This document shows, piece by piece, positions 1 to 10,833 of a stretch of 64,000 nucleotides of DNA. This DNA is from Trichaptum fuscoviolaceum (Eukaryota > Basidiomycota > Agaricomycetes > Hymenochaetales > Trichaptaceae), in contig CAJSYZ010000009.1 in assembly GCA_910574455.1 (NCBI GenBank), positions 4,667,040 to 4,731,039 on the forward strand. The letters run 5' to 3'. Made by a program: the position numbers and the translations under genes. How positions within the stretch are numbered: the first letter of the stretch is position 1; every line of letters begins with the position of its first letter. Under the pieces are notes generated by a model. That model saw only the letters and a program-made list of their open reading frames with translations, did no database searches and was not told where the DNA came from.

Positions 1-1270
1 GGAAGAGATGGCGAGCAAGATGCCCAAGCACCGAAGGAAACCTCCCCCGTCGAGAAAGCGAGGAGCGAGTTTCGTAGATCTCTGCGGAAGATGTTTAGTG
101 ATGATGATTGGGTGGAAGCTATCATGTGGGACATTAAGCGATGGGAGGATGGAAGGTAAGGACAACAAGGAAGTACCTGAGCAGCTCGCTTTCTCATTTT
201 AACTGTCATTCATAGTGAAGAAGATGCCGAGAAGTATCTCAAGAGAGATCTTTGGGGTTACCCAGATCTGTTGAAAAGGTTTTTTGATGACGTACGACCA
301 GCCTTGGTTGAAGCGCGCAACGACAAAAGTGCCCAAGAAGAGAAGGAGGATCAAGAACGTCGAGAACGGAGGCACATCACCATAAACGCCGATCCTCCAC
401 ATCCAACTTCCGACAGCGGGGATCAAGACACTGGAAAAATTTCACGCTTTTTCCTTATGTAAAAGTGTAAACAAAAGTTTAACTTTTATTTGGCCTTTTA
501 ACAGCCGTAAAATTCTGAGAAAAACTTTAAATTTATCTTAACCTTTTGTCTAGTGCAAAATGACAACAAAAGTTAAACCTTTTAGGTCTGTAAAAGAATG
601 AACAAAAGTAAGGCTTTTTATGACAGAAAAGGCTAAACAAAAGGTTGAGACTTTTCATTTAACAAAATTCAAACTTTTGTCTAAATTAGAGAGTAGTGGA
701 AAAAAGTTTGAATTTTGTTGAATGAAAAGTCTCAGCCTTTTGTTTATCCTTTTTTGTCATAAAAAAGACTTACTGTTGTTCATTCTTTTACAGACCTAAA
801 AGGTTTAACTTTTGTTGTCATTTTGCACTAGACAAAAGGTTAAGATAAATTTAAAGTTTTTCTTAGAATTTTACGGCTGTCAAAAGGCCAAATAGAAGTT
901 TAACTTTTGTTTACACTTTTACATAAGGAAAAAGCGTGAAATTTTTCCAGTGAGACATGTATCGCACTGCATCTGCCCCACCCCATCACACTTTAGATTC
1001 CCCAGACATCACGCCTGATTCCCCACATGCGACAGAGATAGAACCCGTCAAGATAGCCAAGTTCAGCCGGAAGACCATCTTCTTCGACCTCCGTTGGCGG
1101 CGGTAGTGATCCCAGAGGAAGCAGACCCTAATGTCCGAGATGAAAACCTGCGAATGGATGCTCTTGATGAAGACGAGAGAGCGTATTTGCATGCCGAAGT
1201 CGAGAAACCTCCGTCTGCTTCAGAAGACTACCGTGAAGGATCACAGAGCAACAAAGAGTCGGGAGAGTGA
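1..1270 (+). pseudogene. Copy A of the repeated four-TM gene family: 3' end only, interrupted by a MITE
   Basis: The window opens inside the penultimate exon of a copy of the family described under gene B. The frame beginning at base 1 contains EFRRSLRKMF, matching the tail of the other copies. An intron follows (GT at about 156, AG at 214-215). The last exon contains the family signature WGYPDL and the conserved PALVEAR. At base 429 the frame runs into a foldback element and stops at about 462. Past that element the gene continues in the original frame for about 50 codons, then shows a further frame disruption. It ends near 1270 with a sequence related to the KEESGE-stop of copies B and E. 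I call it a pseudogene: the insertion truncates the acidic tail. The 5' part lies outside the window. Confidence 0.75.
429..952. mobile_element. Foldback MITE with CACTG termini, 524 bp
   Basis: Two arms of about 250 bases are inverted copies of each other, about 95% identical by eye, around a short centre near 690. The ends are CACTGGAAAAATTTCACGC and its reverse complement. The trinucleotide AGA flanks both sides (426-428 and 953-955). Removing the element plus one AGA restores an open frame across the junction in the host gene, which supports these exact borders. CACTG/CACTA termini with a 3-bp duplication are typical of CACTA (EnSpm/CMC) elements. It encodes no protein and would need a transposase from elsewhere. 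A transcript of copy A would fold into a very long hairpin here. Confidence 0.88.
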
Positions 1271-4109
1271 TAATGTAGCTGAATTTAGTCTTGTGCGTAT
1301 AACTGGTCTGCCCGACACAAACACGATGTGCACGGAGCATTGCCTCATTAGCCTTTCTCTCTTGTATAGTTTCTGACATGCAATTAGTATTTGTTCTAAC
1401 CCCGATAAATGTCAACGTACCCAGGAGTGCTTCGATCATAATAAATACCAAAGGATTCCTATATTGCACACGGATATAATCGGTCTCCTATATAAAGGAG
1501 GTACAGATCGTACAAACAGCAGCAGCACCCTACTACAGCCAACCATACCTGCTCACGTAGACTGAAGAACCGACGCGCTGGAGAACGTCAATGCGCTCGG
1601 TAACTGGCGCGTACCGACGCCCTTGCGGATGGACTGCTTCTTCACGATACTCTCCGTGTATCCGGCTAATGTCAGTACTATGTTTAGTACCCATCCCTCC
1701 GACTTGTCCGGCATACAGAGCCCACACACGGCGTGTGCACTCATCAGTTAAAGGTTGGTGTTCAGGGTGGGTGCTAAGTAGCGAGGCTGAACCGTTGTGC
1801 TAACGGGAGCGGGGCAAGTATGGGCGTGGGTCTGGGCCTTTATTACTGAAATTCCGGGAAATGATGGCTCAGGGTACTGTCAGCCAGATAGGATGGGGCA
1901 TATCGTCATCTGCAAGTCAGATCTGATTTTCTTTCGTGGCCCCTACGCCAGTGGAATACTGACTGCGCTCGCCTTCACAGACAATTGGGGATGCTCTTTT
2001 GCCACCATTTTAACTTCTAGAAGAAACGCCGCATATCAGTTTGCTCTGTGTGATAGGTCAACACGGAGGCTAGCACAGGCGGTTCTTCGAACAGCATAGT
2101 TTGAGAAAGAGCACGAGGAATTGACAAAGGTTGAGGCGATGGAGGTCGAGGAGCTTGACACCAGCTCGTTTGAACAGAATGAATGTCCAGAGGTAAAGGT
2201 TAGACCAAATGAAAGTGGATACCGAAGTCAATTGCATGACATTAAGATTGCACTGCTGTTTGTCCAGACTGGAGACATGACGAAAATGGTAAGGAGCCAT
2301 TGATTGCGATCCCGCAGACCTTGAGATAAGAGACGAAAATCAAGAAGAAGAGCGATAAAATGGTTGAACGCGAGAGTTGCTAGACGGAAATGCTTGGGAA
2401 GTGCGTCCGGACGAAACAGAGTTGTGTACAAGTAGAGGAGGGCTGGTGATAAAGCACCTCGAAGTTAGTCATTGGAGATAAGACTTTTGTAAGCAGTAAA
2501 CGCATATCGATAGAAAAATCCTTCCCAGACGGACTGACGATGACTGCAGCAATGACGCACGCTTTCCGCTTGTTCCCTGCCAGTGGCGATCACCGCCGAT
2601 CCTCCGAGTCCGCGGTCGATGCTGTCCGATCGACAAACCAGATCGGAATCGACCAAAAAGTCACTGTCCCATTGACGTCGTGCAGAGACAAGTCGCAGTA
2701 TGGCGGTGGTTCATGGTCCCACGGTTCCAGGCACAACCGTCCCCAACTCCGAGTCCTCCTTGTTCTGGTCTTTGGTCGAGCAACCAAGTCTCTCGATTGC
2801 ACCGATACCCGCATCTCAAACTTTATTCACGAACTTCCTACCTAACCGTACAGCTCTGGCGCCCTGAGGTAGAGAGAAACGCAAATCACTTTCGTATTGC
2901 TTTCTACGGGAGATGATGGTGGGGATAACAAAAGGACCATACGCACTGCACTACAGGACAGCGAACAAATGTACCACTACGGGAATGTTCGTCGTCGTCC
3001 ATCAGCAGCAGTGGAAAGCCCAGCACAGACTCTGCCCAAGTGTTATTGACCCAGCCATCTTAGTATCCCTGCCCGCACCAGAGCCCTCCTTTCCTGACCA
3101 GACCGATTTAATTCAATAGATCCGTTTACTTCGTTCACCAGCACGCTCCGCCACGCATGAGGCCTCGCAAACGCTACCTAGTGGTCCAGCTTCTCCAACA
3201 TCCAGCAAGGAGATTATGCAGAGAATGCAACTTGAAGGTTGAAGAGAGTTGCAGAGTAAAGGGATCTGTGGTCTGTCACTAATTAGGGCGCTTGCGGTCG
3301 GTGGGGTCGCCGACGGGGTTCAATGCGCCGCAGCGCACGTATAACGAGCGGCCTCCTCTCTCCGGCGAAGGACTGCGCAGAGGAAAACGGCACGCATGCG
3401 CGAGGAGTTGAGAACTGTGATGAGCTGCGCGAGCTCGGGTCGTTGTGGAGCGACTAGGGCAGAACGGCCAACAGGTCTCGCCTATGATCGCACGGCACGT
3501 CCGGATGAAGAACGGTGCCTTACAAGGAGGGAAATGCGGCCATGAGAAAGAGGAGAAAAAAGAAAACGGAATGGCGAGCGAGGTTGGAACTGGAAGAGAA
3601 TGGCCGGGACAGTGGATCTTCATAGTCCGTCCTTCCGAGTCAATGCAGATTGGGCACAAGAGGCGATCTGCATTTGAGCATCACGCCCAGCATTTCCTGC
3701 ATTGCCGAACACCATTCGACCCAGCTCAACTTCTCCGTCCCTCGCTGCTGCCTCTTCCCCGCCATCGATGTGCACATGTAGAACCATGCACTTCAAATGG
3801 AAGAGGTGAACGAGAAGGACAGAGGAGGGGGAAGACAACCGGAAGGCCTGCATCCGCCTAAAGTGTGTTTGCATGGTGGGTGAGGGACTGCGTATCGAGG
3901 CGAAGGACAAGCACGCTCGGTCAAGTTGGCATTGCGCACCGTTAAGAAGATGTTCGCATTCAACGTGACACCACCATGACAGAAGTGTCGAGAGGTGCGA
4001 TCAGTGATCGTGAAGTTCCAAAGACTCTGCATTTGTGTTATCGTCACATCCGAGACTCAGGAGTCTAAATACGATGAGGTCTCGGCAAGGTCATAACGAA
4101 GCGACGACA
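1271..4109. other. Spacer without a recognisable gene
   Basis: Open frames here reach at most about 138 codons. None shows a known motif or a matching exon chain. A dispersed repeat sits at about 2540-2655 (listed separately). The right part (about 3280-4109) has no counterpart in the other Kap123-bearing spacers, so it probably marks a rearrangement that removed the C-terminal third of the first Kap123 copy. I see no RNA gene. Confidence 0.5.
2540..2655. repeat. Dispersed spacer repeat, copy 1
   Basis: This is one of five related stretches of about 100 bp, one in each major spacer. The shared core is GATCAYCGCCGATCCTCCGA, followed by a GATC-rich segment ending near CAGATCGGAATCGA. No coding frame is shared between the copies and I saw no terminal inverted repeats. 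The others lie at about 13965-14080, 22015-22120, 46425-46520 and 58135-58250. Confidence 0.6.
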
Positions 4110-5850
4110 AACCTGAACAGGGAGAAGGATGTCAGTATCGGTCGTGCAGGCATGAATATATTGTCACAGTTAAGACAGAATCCATATGAAGTCTCATAAG
4201 ACGTCGAAATAAAGGGTCTCTTTCTATAGCTCGCTCTGGAAACAAACACTCACTTTTTGTCATCGATCACATACATGCCAAGCCATGGCACCAACGCGTG
4301 CGCGACGAGGCCTTTGACAGCTTGATGAAGTAGCACAGCGATTGCCAGTGCTGCGGATTGCTCTGTCTGAAAAAGATCCTCTGGATGCTCTTCGTTGCAC
4401 TCAATCGCGTGCCGCTCTAGTAACGAAGGGAGATGGGTGGCAGGAAGTGGTGTCCCATCGCAGCGAATACGGTGTCGAAGGTGTCTGCAGCACTTTCGAT
4501 ATCCACGGAAATGGCTGATTTGACTTCGAAAAGCTTATCGACTCTAATCGACTCGGTGTCGTCGCGTTGGCGTTCTCGTCTTCAATATGTAAGCAGAAGT
4601 TGCGAGTCGCCAGCGTGAAAAGATCGGAGAGCTTCTGATTAGCTAGTAGAGTTAGCCAAGGGTAAATCAGGATTTGAAATTTACTCACCAGCGCTCAACT
4701 ATTTGCATTTTGGTGTCCTGACTACGTCGGCACTGACTGGCTCATGTGGAGGCGACTCGTCTCCAAACGCCCTTGTCAGGACGCCGAGGAGGCGACTGCA
4801 CTCCCTCAGGTGCGCTGCCCGTATTGACGCCATTAAAAGCCTACGAATCGCGTCTGCGAATTATGGATGGAAGATGGAATGCATCCGCCTCCGCGACCGC
4901 ACCAGCCGCACACATAACGGTATCTCTCTCCTCCCCTTCTCCAGACAAAACGCGGAACTGCTTCAGCTTGTCCATCGTCGATACTGCGGAAGGAGGTTGC
5001 CTTGCGACGCGTGCGCGCCAAGCCCAATCGCGCTAGAAGCGGCTGCCTTGACCTTGAGCGTTATGGTGTTGAACACGCCCAATAGCTGCTCTTCGAGACG
5101 CGCGAGGGAGCCTTCGACGACCTCCTCCAGTATCACGCATCGTACATGCCAGGTGCTGCGTTGCGAGATCAGCAACGAGCACCATGGAGGTTGGGTTGAG
5201 CGCGGCGTACTTGTTGATGCACCTCTTCAATGTCCACTAGCGAAGGTGGGCGACAGCAGAGCACGCGCCGGCATCGTGGTCTTGAAGTCAACGCTCGAAG
5301 ACCGACAAGACCTGTGACATGACCGGCGTCATGTATCCCGAGTGACGCACGACGATTATAAGGAGCACCATCTTCGCGTCACGACGCGCACTCGACATCA
5401 ACAAGCTGTACTTGATGAGGCTGCTGAACGTAAGGAAGATTTGTGCCGGCAGGAGTGACATTGAGAGCCTGTCGATGATGTGCAGCGCGAAACGCAAAGA
5501 TCTGTCTTCATGGGTATGGCTCCGACCAGTTGAGGAATGGTGTGTTGAGCAGAGCACAAACTCCTACATTCTTAGTCAGTACGAAACACCTCGAGATGAC
5601 CGGGGCGACGTACCAAATTCAGCGACGTCTCGCAACATCTAGGACATGCCTCGCTCTCTGCTCACTGCCCACCGCACAGCATACCGCCATCTACGCCTGG
5701 AAATCCCGGATGTCATCCTTCTCCTCCATGTCGCTCTCAATGCCAAGAACGAAGCTTGCCGCTCTCATGATCTTGCAAGAGGATCTCTAAGCATGTATTG
5801 TGCTCCTGGATTGCTTCAGCGGTGCTTTCATGGCTAAGCAGAAGCGTTGA
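4110..5850 (-). pseudogene. Importin-4/Kap123-type karyopherin pseudogene, copy 1 (both ends missing)
   Basis: The minus strand encodes HEAT-repeat pieces typical of importin-4 (yeast Kap123), a nuclear import receptor for ribosomal proteins and histones. Visible pieces include MVLVADLATQ with ACTM (about 5190-5130) and LLGVFNTITLKVKAA followed by AIG and AHASQ (about 5090-5000). The same blocks occur in the same order in the copies at 37.7-40.27 and 47.15-49.7 kb. Frames change several times, so no continuous product is possible. The C-terminal third present in the other copies is missing left of about 4110, and no copy shows the family's N-terminal region. The stretch at about 4110-4200 corresponds to an intron region of copy 2 (about 38725-38780). 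This is the most diverged of the three copies. Confidence 0.75.
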
Positions 5851-5954
5851 AACGTACAGCTAGACTCTAGTGATGTGGAGCGTCCGCGGCGTCGATTGTC
5901 ACACTGGCATCCGTGACCGTGACTTCAACTTGGCCGCCGATTCAAGTTGCCGGT

Positions 5955-6138
5955 CAGTCTCCTCCTCAGACCCTCCCACGGGCGGATTGGCTAAAGCCTC
6001 AGGGTCCGTGAAAAGTTAGCTGGACCCTTAATCCAAAGTTGAGGGGGATAACGGGAGGAAAAGGGTCCCCCTCAACTTTACAATGACCCTGAGGCCTCGG
6101 CCTCTTCCGAACCGTGGGAGGGTTTGGGTAGGAGACTG
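5955..6138. mobile_element. Short MITE with 9-bp target duplication (Mutator-like)
   Basis: This 184-bp element has imperfect terminal inverted repeats of about 75 bp, beginning CAGTCTCCT and ending AGGAGACTG. A second inverted pair based on AAGTTGAGGGGG lies inside. The 9-mer GTTGCCGGT flanks both sides (5946-5954 and 6139-6147). The paralogous spacers near 40350 and 49775 read CCGATTGCCGGCCTGCACTC without the element, giving two unoccupied sites. A 9-bp duplication points to the Mutator superfamily. It is non-coding. Confidence 0.85.
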
Positions 6139-6762
6139 GTTGCCGGTCTGCACTCTTCCTCCGACGATCATCACAGGCCAGATGAAACTTTGATTGACGC
6201 TCTCCGCTGCACGCTGACCATCGCCCCGGACTGCTGCTCATATATTGTCAAGCGACTAGTAATTGCTATTATACAACAATTCGCAGGCCAGTCACAGGGA
6301 TGAAAGACACCGTAGGGATATTCTATCATCAGAAGTAAGAGCCAATTCATGATTTAAGCTGGTGGATCGCTCAACGCCGTGCGCTGCTGAGCCAAACTGG
6401 TGTCACCATTTATCGCTGATGGATCGCAATATTCCGCCTTCCTTCATCACCGCACAATACGAGAGATGATTGACGCCCTACGCCTCTTCATTGTGTTGCT
6501 TTTCAAGCCAACGCTTGTGACGCTCGTACGTTCGAGGGTCTGGGATACATGGCATTTCTGGCGATGGTGAAACCCCGATGCACTATAGGTACTCAATTAC
6601 AACAAGTAGCCTTGCTTATGCTTCGCAGGAGATGGATTGTATGTATATTACTCGACTTCTAAGATATCGAACCTCTTGCGCCATGGACTCGGATCAGCGC
6701 TGGAAATGAACCTTCTATTACTGCTGTCATACGCAACCCTGCCTTGTGTTGTACGCATGTTC

Positions 6763-6769
6763 TATATTA
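6763..6769 (+). promoter_or_regulatory. TATA-like box upstream of gene B
   Basis: TATATTA lies 80 bases before the ATG of gene B, followed by a CT-rich stretch and the start codon. Gene E has TATAATA at 50445-50451, 79 bases before its ATG, in an otherwise matching context. Gene D has a weaker version. Spacing and position fit a core promoter with a pyrimidine-rich start region, but no transcript data support it. Confidence 0.4.
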
Positions 6770-6842
6770 GAGTCCATTCTCATCAGCGAAGAAGACTCTC
6801 TTTCCTCCCACTTCTCACATCCATCTGCTCGCAGTCGACGAA

Positions 6843-9800
6843 ATGTCTGGTTCGTCCTTTCTTACTGCGAGTTATGGCTCCTGCTGATAAACTTTTACAG
6901 ACCCGGAAATAGGTTTGCAATTACCCGTAGCTCGCGTCCAATGAGATATTGATAACGTCCAGGTGTCAATACGACGCAAGTGCCGAACGATATATTTCTC
7001 CGACTTGTGGGTGCCACCGAGGAAATCCGCGATCTTCTTCGCCAGAAGGCAGGTCAAGGAAACGGTAAGATGCAATTCCCCAGAGCTTCATCGTACGCTA
7101 ATTTGTAACTCAGAGATAGCTCAGCAAATCGACCAAGTTTTACATCAAGACGAAGATTCACCACAAGTAACAGTCGCTGCTCAGGATCCTCCCAACGATG
7201 AGACGGAAATTGTTGAAATCGGTAATCACAGTACGTAATGGTATAAGTCAGATGATGGCAGCTGTATCGGATTAAACGCATATTCAGACAATTGGCCAAG
7301 TGTTGAGAAGATAGAGGAATACAAAATCAGATGTGCGAAGCATGAAAGGTATTCAACTCGATTTATCTCATCAAACGATCTAATACCATGAACTTCTTTC
7401 TATTCAAGCGAGTGTAAGAAGATGCAGGTAGAGGTACGTATCAGGCCTTTATCTAACATATAATCTCGCAGTGACAGAGAATAGTTGGGGTGCTTCATTG
7501 CACACTTGGGCATTGTTGGGGGCGATGAAGAAAAAATAAAAAAGGCAGAATCACTACGGAAAGGGTTGCTTGCTCCTGTGCAATGTCTGGAGAAGGCATT
7601 CGATGCAGCTCTCGAATGTACGTGGTCCTACTTTGTTGGCGAAGCTATTGCATAAGTGCCGACGATTTATTAGGGAGACAGACTGCGATGGACGATGCTT
7701 TGACGTCCTTCGATAGGCTTGAGAACTTCGTTCGTGATTTCGCTCGGAGCCAGAAAGACGCACTTCATCATTATAAAGCCCAACAATGGTGGAGAATCAC
7801 TTATGTGAGTTCAGAGTACATCTGGCAGATGCGAAGGAATAATCCTACTACGCAAAGCGTGTATTGGTCATAGTCAACAGTAAGGATCAACGACTATCAA
7901 CCCGCTGCTTGATCTCTAATGATGTGTGGTACAGACTCAGTGTGGAATACTGGTAAACTTGACGAATGCTTGGAGTTCATCCACAACGTCTTCTTCTCCG
8001 AGGCGGAAATGGCGATGGGCGGCGTCGTCGAAGCATTGACGTCATTCGAAGAGAAATGTAAGTAGTTAAGTGCTGTGAATCTCTGGTATTATTTCCGTTC
8101 ACTAATGGTAACCGTCTTGACTCTCACGTAGCTGCGAGTGAATGGCTAGCGAGGCAGAACATAAAGGACTACGAAAGCTGGAGTGCGGAATACATAAAAA
8201 TTATCTTCCCATCCTCGAATGGGATCGGAGAACAGGGTGGTTGGCCAGAGTCTCATGAGTACGAGTACTTCGGCAAACGACTTGCAGAGCACAGAAGGTA
8301 CGGAAACCCGTATACGTATCACTATCCGATCTAACATGCTCGTCTTCAGATTGTGTGAGGACATGCGGGTAGAGGTAAGTAAGGTAGCTTTTGCAACTCA
8401 TATGTTGCGTTAACGATATTTCAGTTGGACCACCTTGCAACTCACTATATTATTATCGGAGGTGACAAGGTGGTCATCGAAGCGACAAATAATCTCAAGG
8501 AGGAGCTGTTATCTCATGTTCAGTATCTCGAGAATGCCCTTCTTAGTCGACCACGAGGTTGGTAATATGACAAACGATAGCCGAGCAAGCTCTAATATGC
8601 AGTTTTTATAGATTTCCGAACAGAAATGAGCAACGTGATTCAAAGCCTTCTATTTGCTGTCATTCGCTTTCAAAGCAGTCTCTATCATCAAAAACACGCG
8701 TTTTACTTCCGAAAAGTCAAGCAATGGGTGACCTGTACATGGGTGAGTACCGCGTCTATGGTGTACATGTAACATTGACTCATCAACGCATAGATCGGAG
8801 CGCACAGAATTTTGAGTATGCAAGAAGGAGATTTCCGATGGCGTCTGTATTTCTGACAGTATCGGGGGTTTAGGTTTATTACAGCGCGGAAAAGAGTTTC
8901 AATGCATGTCTTATGTGTGCAACACTTTCCTTTCCGAATTTGACCTAGCGATGATCGGTATGACGCATGGAGAACTAGTGAAATCGGAACAGAAGTCATT
9001 CAACGCAGTACCGGAAGAACTGAAGACGTTCGGCAAGGAGTGTAAGTAGCCTGGCATACATCATATTAATACTATCTCTGACTGCAAACTAGCCCTACCG
9101 AAATTCCTTGTCGACCAAATGGAGAGGGACACAACACGATATATCAACTTGACAACAATTGCCACCTTCTTCTCCAGTGTGACAGCAACCACGCTCCAGT
9201 TCACGTACGCACCGACGGACTCGGAACCGTCGAACTCCTTGAGAGGAGTAGTCAACCTCTTCTGGTTCTTGTCGCTAGTCTTCAGCGTATCGTCCGGTGT
9301 GAGTAGCCTGCTGGGTCTGACGTGGAGGAAGTCTTCAATGTGTGTCATTTATTTCATCTATTATTCAGGCAATATTGATGGGCGTCGAAGATATGACTCT
9401 CGTGTTCCACCGAAATTGATTCGAATGTGGTTCGATAAGGCACCCATGCTCTTCCTGATTATTGCGGCTGTCGCATTCGTCATTGGGCTAAATATGTTTG
9501 CATATTTGTCTCTCCAGGTTCGTCATAACATTGAAGATTAAGAATACAGTCTAATGAATAGCCAGCCACGATATGTCTCTTTCTCAACGACCATTCTCAC
9601 CGGGATACATGGCGCGTGCTTATTGACTGTTACGGCTTGGTTTATATACCAACTTAAGCACGAGTCCATTTGGGCTGGCTGGGCGAGGGCAGTCATGAAG
9701 CCGATTACCAAAATCGCTGCATGGATTGGGAGAGGAGTGAAATGGGTATGGAAGATGGCTATGACGGGCGTGAAATGGATCTGGAAACTGGTAACACGGT

Positions 9801-10833
9801 CCTACAAGAAGTACAAGCAGAACCTGCACCTACATCGCAATATCTATTGGTATTGCCTCCTTCTGCTATTACGCCATATTCGAGCTGACAATGGGTTTTA
9901 AGGGCATTCGGAATGGACAACCGCGTAGCACGTCTAAACTACGACATAGCCTGGGAGCTGGACTGGCCAGGGCCGTATCTCCTTTCCAAGTTCATCCGCT
10001 GCATTGCATATCCGATCAAGAGATGCTGGCTGGTGACAAAGAAGGCTCTTTCTGAACTCGGTCGCACTGCCCACGCGCATATATGTGTGTCCTCTCGTAC
10101 AGGACAGAAAGAAAACGATGTCGAGATGGCGGACAATGTGAGACGAGAAGAAGCCAAGACGCCCAAGGAAATTTCATCGGAAAGCCCTGCTATGAACGAG
10201 TTTCATAAATCTTTGCAGGCAGTCTTTAGCGAGGCCGAGCGCGTGGATAGGATCATGCAGAACATTCAAGATTCCCAGGGCGAGATGTAAGAACCTCAAC
10301 TAATATCTACGAAAAACCTACTGATATGGACTAGCATGGGAAACAATCCAGATTATTTACAATATTTCAGAGCGATACTTTGGGGATACCCAGATCTCGT
10401 AAAGAACATTTTTGAGGTAGTAGGCCCAGCCTTAGTTGCAGAACGCGAGAAAAGAAGACGAGAGAGAGAGGAGGCGGATCAGCAAAATTTGACAATGGAG
10501 CATGCCGACGATGGACCGGATGTCGTGGCCGAGGACAAGAACGACTCCGCTCCTGCTCCATCCCAGTCAAGCGAGTCCGCTGTCCTTGATCACGGAACAG
10601 GACTACCGGACATCAGAAAGCCGGAAAGGCAAGGTCAACCAGAAGATCATTCTCTCGCTTTGGATGAACGTCCTCTGCCGACAGCTGCATCAGCTACAAC
10701 GGAAGCACTCGAACCTACGCTAGGAGTCTCGATCCCACAGACGAGCTTGGAAGAGGTGACTGGTACGCCTAAGGAGATTGAAGAAGTCCCGTCGACTTCG
10801 GATAACAATAACGAGGAATCGTGCATAGCGTAA
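6843..10833 (+). CDS. Gene B: repeated-cassette, four-helix membrane protein (unknown function)
   Basis: I derived 21 exons: 6843-6849, 6901-6912, 6963-7064, 7114-7230, 7288-7348, 7409-7433, 7485-7617, 7674-7804, 7858-7879, 7935-8057, 8132-8297, 8350-8374, 8425-8557, 8612-8742, 8808-8840, 8885-9041, 9093-9339, 9391-9517, 9566-9849, 9903-10286, 10335-10833. Together they give 2919 nt, or 972 residues. All introns are GT-AG except the one at 8841, which needs a GC donor. The ATG is chosen because the seven-base first exon splices in frame in copies B, D, E and F alike. The N-terminal 459 residues have no signal peptide and contain two copies of one exon cassette. Four hydrophobic helices follow (about 476-497, 510-535, 556-580, 590-613), then two Trp/Lys repeats and a charged tail with WGYPDL near its middle. 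With four helices and no signal peptide, both ends are probably cytosolic. I do not recognise the family. Confidence 0.72.

Noticed and set aside
3279..3861. Overlapping frames of 126 (-) and 138 (+) codons as genes
   Set aside because: Both are low-complexity, lie in a rearranged spacer, and have no counterpart in the duplicated units.
9842..9900. Hydrophobic stretch YWYCLLLLL as a fifth membrane helix of gene B
   Set aside because: It lies in an intron (GT at 9850, AG at 9902). Skipping it joins the exons in frame in B-E, and reading it gives an early stop in most copies.
6843..10833. Membrane-protein family as secreted or surface receptors
   Set aside because: No signal peptide follows the supported start, and an even number of helices places both ends on the same, probably cytosolic, side.
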